Source: Rhodosalinus sp041685465 | GTDB taxonomy: Bacteria; Pseudomonadota; Alphaproteobacteria; Rhodobacterales; Rhodobacteraceae | Reading direction: 5' to 3' | Assembly (NCBI RefSeq): GCF_041685465.1 | Contig: NZ_JAWLFS010000184.1 | Coordinates: forward strand, 1 to 6,169 | DNA length: 6,169 nt | Shown here: piece after piece, positions 3,450 to 6,169 of the stretch | How the letters are laid out: each line of letters begins with the position of its first letter | Position numbering within the stretch: position 1 is the first letter of the stretch | The notes under the pieces: model-generated | The model's input: the letters and a program-made list of their open reading frames with translations, nothing else | What the model was told of the DNA's origin: nothing | Database searches by the model: none | Translations under genes and position numbers: made by a program

Positions 3450-6169
3450 GCCTCGCGGTCCTCCGCCTCGGGCAGCGCGGCGTCGATCACCGCGCCCGCC
3501 CGCTCCGTCACCTCGTCCAGCCGCGCGCGCAGCGCGGCCAGCCCCTCGATTCCCGTCAGGCGCGCGAGGAAGGCCGCGCCGCCCTCGCCGATGCGATCCT
3601 CGTCGAGCGGCCCCTCGCTCAGGAGCTTCGAGGCGAGCTGCACCTGCCAGAGGAGCCGCGCCGCCTCGGCGAGCGCGGCGTGCCCCTCGGCGTCGATCAA
3701 TCCCACCTGCGCCGCCGCCGCGAGCCCGTCCGCGGCATTCTGCGACGCCTCCGCGGCAAGAAGCGCACCCGTCTGCGCCACGAGGTCCACGTCCTGAAGC
3801 CGCCCGGGGCCGAGCTTGGCGTCCCACGGGCCCTCGGGGCTCTTGGCGGCGCGCACCCGCGCGCGCATCGCGGCGGCCTCCCCGAGCACCGTCCCGCGGT
3901 CCTCGCGGCCGAGGACACCGCGGCGCACCGTCTCGACATCCTCGGCGAGCGCAGGCTCCCCCGCCACCGCCCGCGCGCGGGTCAGCGCCAGATGCTCCCA
4001 GACCCAGGCCTCCGTCCGGTGGTAGCTCTCGAAGCTCGCCAGCGAGGTCGCCACCGGCCCCTGCCGCCCCGAGGGGCGCAGCCGCATGTCCACGTCGTAG
4101 AGCCGGCCCTCCGCGGTCTGCGCGCTCATCGCTGTGACGAGTGCCTGCGTGAGCCGCGCGTAATAGGCCCGCGCCGAGAGCGGGCGGCGCCCCTCCGAGC
4201 CCTCGGCTCCCGCCGGGTCGTAGATCACGATGAGGTCGAGGTCGGAGACCGGCGTCATCCGCCGCGCACCGAGCGATCCCATGCCGAGCACCACCGCGCC
4301 GCGGCCCGGCGGCGCGCCGTGCTTTTCGGCGAAGTCCGCCACCACCTCGGGCCAGAGCGCACGCAGGCTCGCCTCCGCGAGATCGGCGTAATGCGCCCCC
4401 GCCGCGGCGCAGCCGATGCGCCCGCGCAGGAGATGCACGCCGATGCGGAAATGCACCTCCTTCGCCCAGCGCCGCGCGGTGTCGAGCTTGCGCTCGTAAT
4501 CCTCCGCCTGCGCCAGCTCGCGCTCCAATGCCGCGCTCAGCGCCTCCACCCCCGGCAGCGGCTCGAAGAAATCGCCCGCGATCACCGCGTCGAAAACGCC
4601 CGCGTGCCGCGCGAGATACCGCGCGAGCGCGGGCGCGGTGCCGGCGATGTCCACGATCAGGTCCACGAGCTGCGGATTCGCCTCGAAGAGCGCGAAAAGC
4701 TGCACCCCCGCCGGAAGCTTGGCGAGGAAGCCGTCGAAGGCGGCGAGCGCCTCCTGCGGATGGGCGGTGCGCGCGAGGCGGGCGAGGATGTCGGGCTTCA
4801 GCCGCTCGAAGATCGCCACCGCCCGGCCCGAGCGCAGCGCCGGGTAGGTCCGCCAGCGCTCGGTGATCGAGGTGTCGAGCTCGGGCACAGGGGCGGCGGG
4901 CCGCGCGGCGTCGGGCGCGAAGAAGCCCTCGGTGAGCTCGTGCACCTCCGTCAGCCGGTCGTGCAGGTCGCGGCGGAGCGCGGCCTCGTCGCGGTCCATG
5001 AAGGCGGCGAGCCGCGCGAAGCCCTCCTCCGATCGCGGCAGGTCGTGGGTCTGCTGATCGCGCAGCATCTGCACGCGGTGCTCCACCTCCCGGTGGGCGC
5101 GGTAGTGATCCGCCAGGGTCTCGGCCGCCGCCTCGGGCACCCAGCCCTTGCGGGCGAGCACGCCGAGCCCCTCGACCGTGCCGCGCACGCGCAGCTCCGG
5201 GTCACGCCCGCCGGCGATGATCTGACGGGTCTGGGTGAAGAACTCGATCTCGCGGATGCCGCCACGGCCGAGCTTCATGTCGTGGCCCGGCAGGGTGATC
5301 GGCCCCGCGAGGCCCTTGTGCTCGCGGATGGCGAGGCGCATGGCGTGCGCGTCCTCGATCGCCGCGAAATCCAGGTGCTTGCGCCAGACGAAGGGCCGCA
5401 GCGCCTCGAGAAAGCGTGCGCCCGCCTGCCTGTCGCCCGCAGCGGGCCGCGCCTTGACGTAGGCCGCGCGCTCCCAGGTGCGCCCGAGGCTCTCGTAGTA
5501 GCTTTCGGCCACGGCCATGCTCAGGATCACCGGCGTCACCGAGGGGTCGGGGCGCAGCCGCAGATCGGTGCGGAAGACGTAGCCCTCCGCCGTCTGCTCG
5601 GCCAGAAGCGCGGTCATCCGCCGCACCGCCCGCACGAGACCGGCGCGCGCCTCCTGCACCTCGGCCTCCGGGTAGCGGGTCTCGTCGAAGAGGCAGATGA
5701 GATCGATGTCGGAGGAATAGTTGAGCTCGAAGGCCCCCATCTTGCCCATGGCGAGCGCCACGGCGCCGCAGCCCGCGGCGAGGTCGTCCTCCGCCTGCCC
5801 CGGCAGCCTGCCCCGCCGGAGCTGTTCGGCGAGCCCCGCGCGGAGCGCGAGGCCGACGGCGTGATCGGCGAAGCGGGTGAGCGTGCCCGTGACCTCCGCG
5901 AGCGGCCAGACGCCCGCGAGATCGCAGAGCGCGACGGCGAGCGCGATCCGCCGCTTGGCCCGGCGCAGCTCTGCACCGAGCCTGTCCGGCGCCACCTCGG
6001 CCACGCGCGCCATCTCGCCCGCCACGGCCGCCTCCGGGTCGGCGAAAAGCTCCGGCAGCCAGGCACATTCCTTCTGAACGAGGGTGGAGAGATAGGGGCT
6101 GCACCCGGCCGCCCCCTCGATCAGCCGGGCGAGATCGCCCTCGGCCTCCGGACAGGCGGCGCGGGCCTC
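3446..6169 (-). CDS. glnE: Bifunctional glutamine synthetase adenylyltransferase/deadenylylase (GlnE), N-terminus outside window
   Basis: GlnE adds AMP to, and removes it from, a tyrosine of glutamine synthetase in response to PII and glutamine, matching ammonium assimilation to nitrogen supply. The frame is open from the TGA at 3448-3446 to the right edge, giving 907 residues; against about 930-950 for the family, perhaps 20-40 N-terminal residues are missing. The first in-frame start-type codon near 6025 (GTG) is internal, because family-like sequence precedes it (SPYLSTLV, then CAWLPELF). Residue numbers count from the right edge. The deadenylylase domain has GKMGAFELNYSSDIDL with D154 and D156, and later EHRVQMLRDQQTHDLP near 358-375. 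The central linker has LPAGVQLFALFEANP at about 485-499. The adenylylase domain has GMGSLGARRMTPVSDLDL with D643 and D645. Both nucleotidyltransferase Asp pairs are intact, so both activities are expected. The 88-aa gene follows with a 4-nt overlap. Confidence 0.97.
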   Translation of the reverse strand, partial: EARAACPEAEGDLARLIEGAAGCSPYLSTLVQKECAWLPELFADPEAAVAGEMARVAEVAPDRLGAELRRAKRRIALAVALCDLAGVWPLAEVTGTLTRFADHAVGLALRAGLAEQLRRGRLPGQAEDDLAAGCGAVALAMGKMGAFELNYSSDIDLICLFDETRYPEAEVQEARAGLVRAVRRMTALLAEQTAEGYVFRTDLRLRPDPSVTPVILSMAVAESYYESLGRTWERAAYVKARPAAGDRQAGARFLEALRPFVWRKHLDFAAIEDAHAMRLAIREHKGLAGPITLPGHDMKLGRGGIREIEFFTQTRQIIAGGRDPELRVRGTVEGLGVLARKGWVPEAAAETLADHYRAHREVEHRVQMLRDQQTHDLPRSEEGFARLAAFMDRDEAALRRDLHDRLTEVHELTEGFFAPDAARPAAPVPELDTSITERWRTYPALRSGRAVAIFERLKPDILARLARTAHPQEALAAFDGFLAKLPAGVQLFALFEANPQLVDLIVDIAGTAPALARYLARHAGVFDAVIAGDFFEPLPGVEALSAALERELAQAEDYERKLDTARRWAKEVHFRIGVHLLRGRIGCAAAGAHYADLAEASLRALWPEVVADFAEKHGAPPGRGAVVLGMGSLGARRMTPVSDLDLIVIYDPAGAEGSEGRRPLSARAYYARLTQALVTAMSAQTAEGRLYDVDMRLRPSGRQGPVATSLASFESYHRTEAWVWEHLALTRARAVAGEPALAEDVETVRRGVLGREDRGTVLGEAAAMRARVRAAKSPEGPWDAKLGPGRLQDVDLVAQTGALLAAEASQNAADGLAAAAQVGLIDAEGHAALAEAARLLWQVQLASKLLSEGPLDEDRIGEGGAAFLARLTGIEGLAALRARLDEVTERAGAVIDAALPEAEDREA

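Noticed and set aside
3450..3827. An upstream extension of the 88-aa small gene to give a 214-aa protein.
   Set aside because: The extension lies wholly inside glnE in another frame and is low-complexity. The ATG at 3449 with the ATGA overlap and a GGAGG upstream is far more convincing.
3427..4137. Plus-strand open frames antisense to glnE rich in Pro, Arg, Ala and Ser, including those near 4528-4866 and 5235-5462.
   Set aside because: Low-complexity shadow frames of glnE with no domain signal.

Overview
This looks like an ordinary chromosomal housekeeping segment from a very GC-rich alphaproteobacterium. Rhodobacterales or a close relative is my best guess. The basis is the strong GC bias in all codon third positions, an Entner-Doudoroff edd-eda pair, and the style of the GlnE and RlmI-like proteins. 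The taxonomic call is inference from protein flavour, not a database result. I see no mobile elements, CRISPR arrays, rRNA, tRNA or phage genes, and no stretch over about 110 bases without a gene.

Layout, left to right. (1) Positions 1-525, minus strand: the N-terminal 175 residues of an RlmI-like 23S rRNA cytosine methyltransferase (PUA domain plus linker). The catalytic domain lies beyond the left edge. (2) Positions 526-628: a divergent intergenic region with a near-perfect 14-bp palindrome of LacI/GalR-operator type, a weak promoter-like pair overlapping it, and a strong Shine-Dalgarno for edd. (3) Positions 629-2431, plus strand: edd, 6-phosphogluconate dehydratase, complete. (4) Positions 2432-2514: an 83-nt spacer with several competing short inverted repeats. 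(5) Positions 2515-3150, plus strand: eda, KDPG aldolase, complete, GTG start. (6) Positions 3151-3182: a 32-nt convergent gap with a small hairpin. (7) Positions 3183-3449, minus strand: a small 88-residue protein of unknown function, whose ATG overlaps the glnE stop codon by 4 nt. (8) Positions 3446-6169, minus strand: glnE, the bifunctional glutamine synthetase adenylyltransferase/deadenylylase, complete except for its N-terminus, which lies beyond the right edge.

How the genes work together. Edd dehydrates 6-phosphogluconate to KDPG, and Eda cleaves KDPG to pyruvate and glyceraldehyde 3-phosphate. The pair is therefore the committed two-step core of the Entner-Doudoroff pathway, and zwf and pgl are not in the window. 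On the opposite strand, glnE and the small gene form a tightly coupled unit for nitrogen control. GlnE sets glutamine synthetase activity, and the role of the small protein is unknown. The two units converge at about 3150-3183. I found no clear evidence of a new system. The best leads are the operator-like palindrome before edd, the coupled small gene after glnE, and the structured edd-eda spacer.
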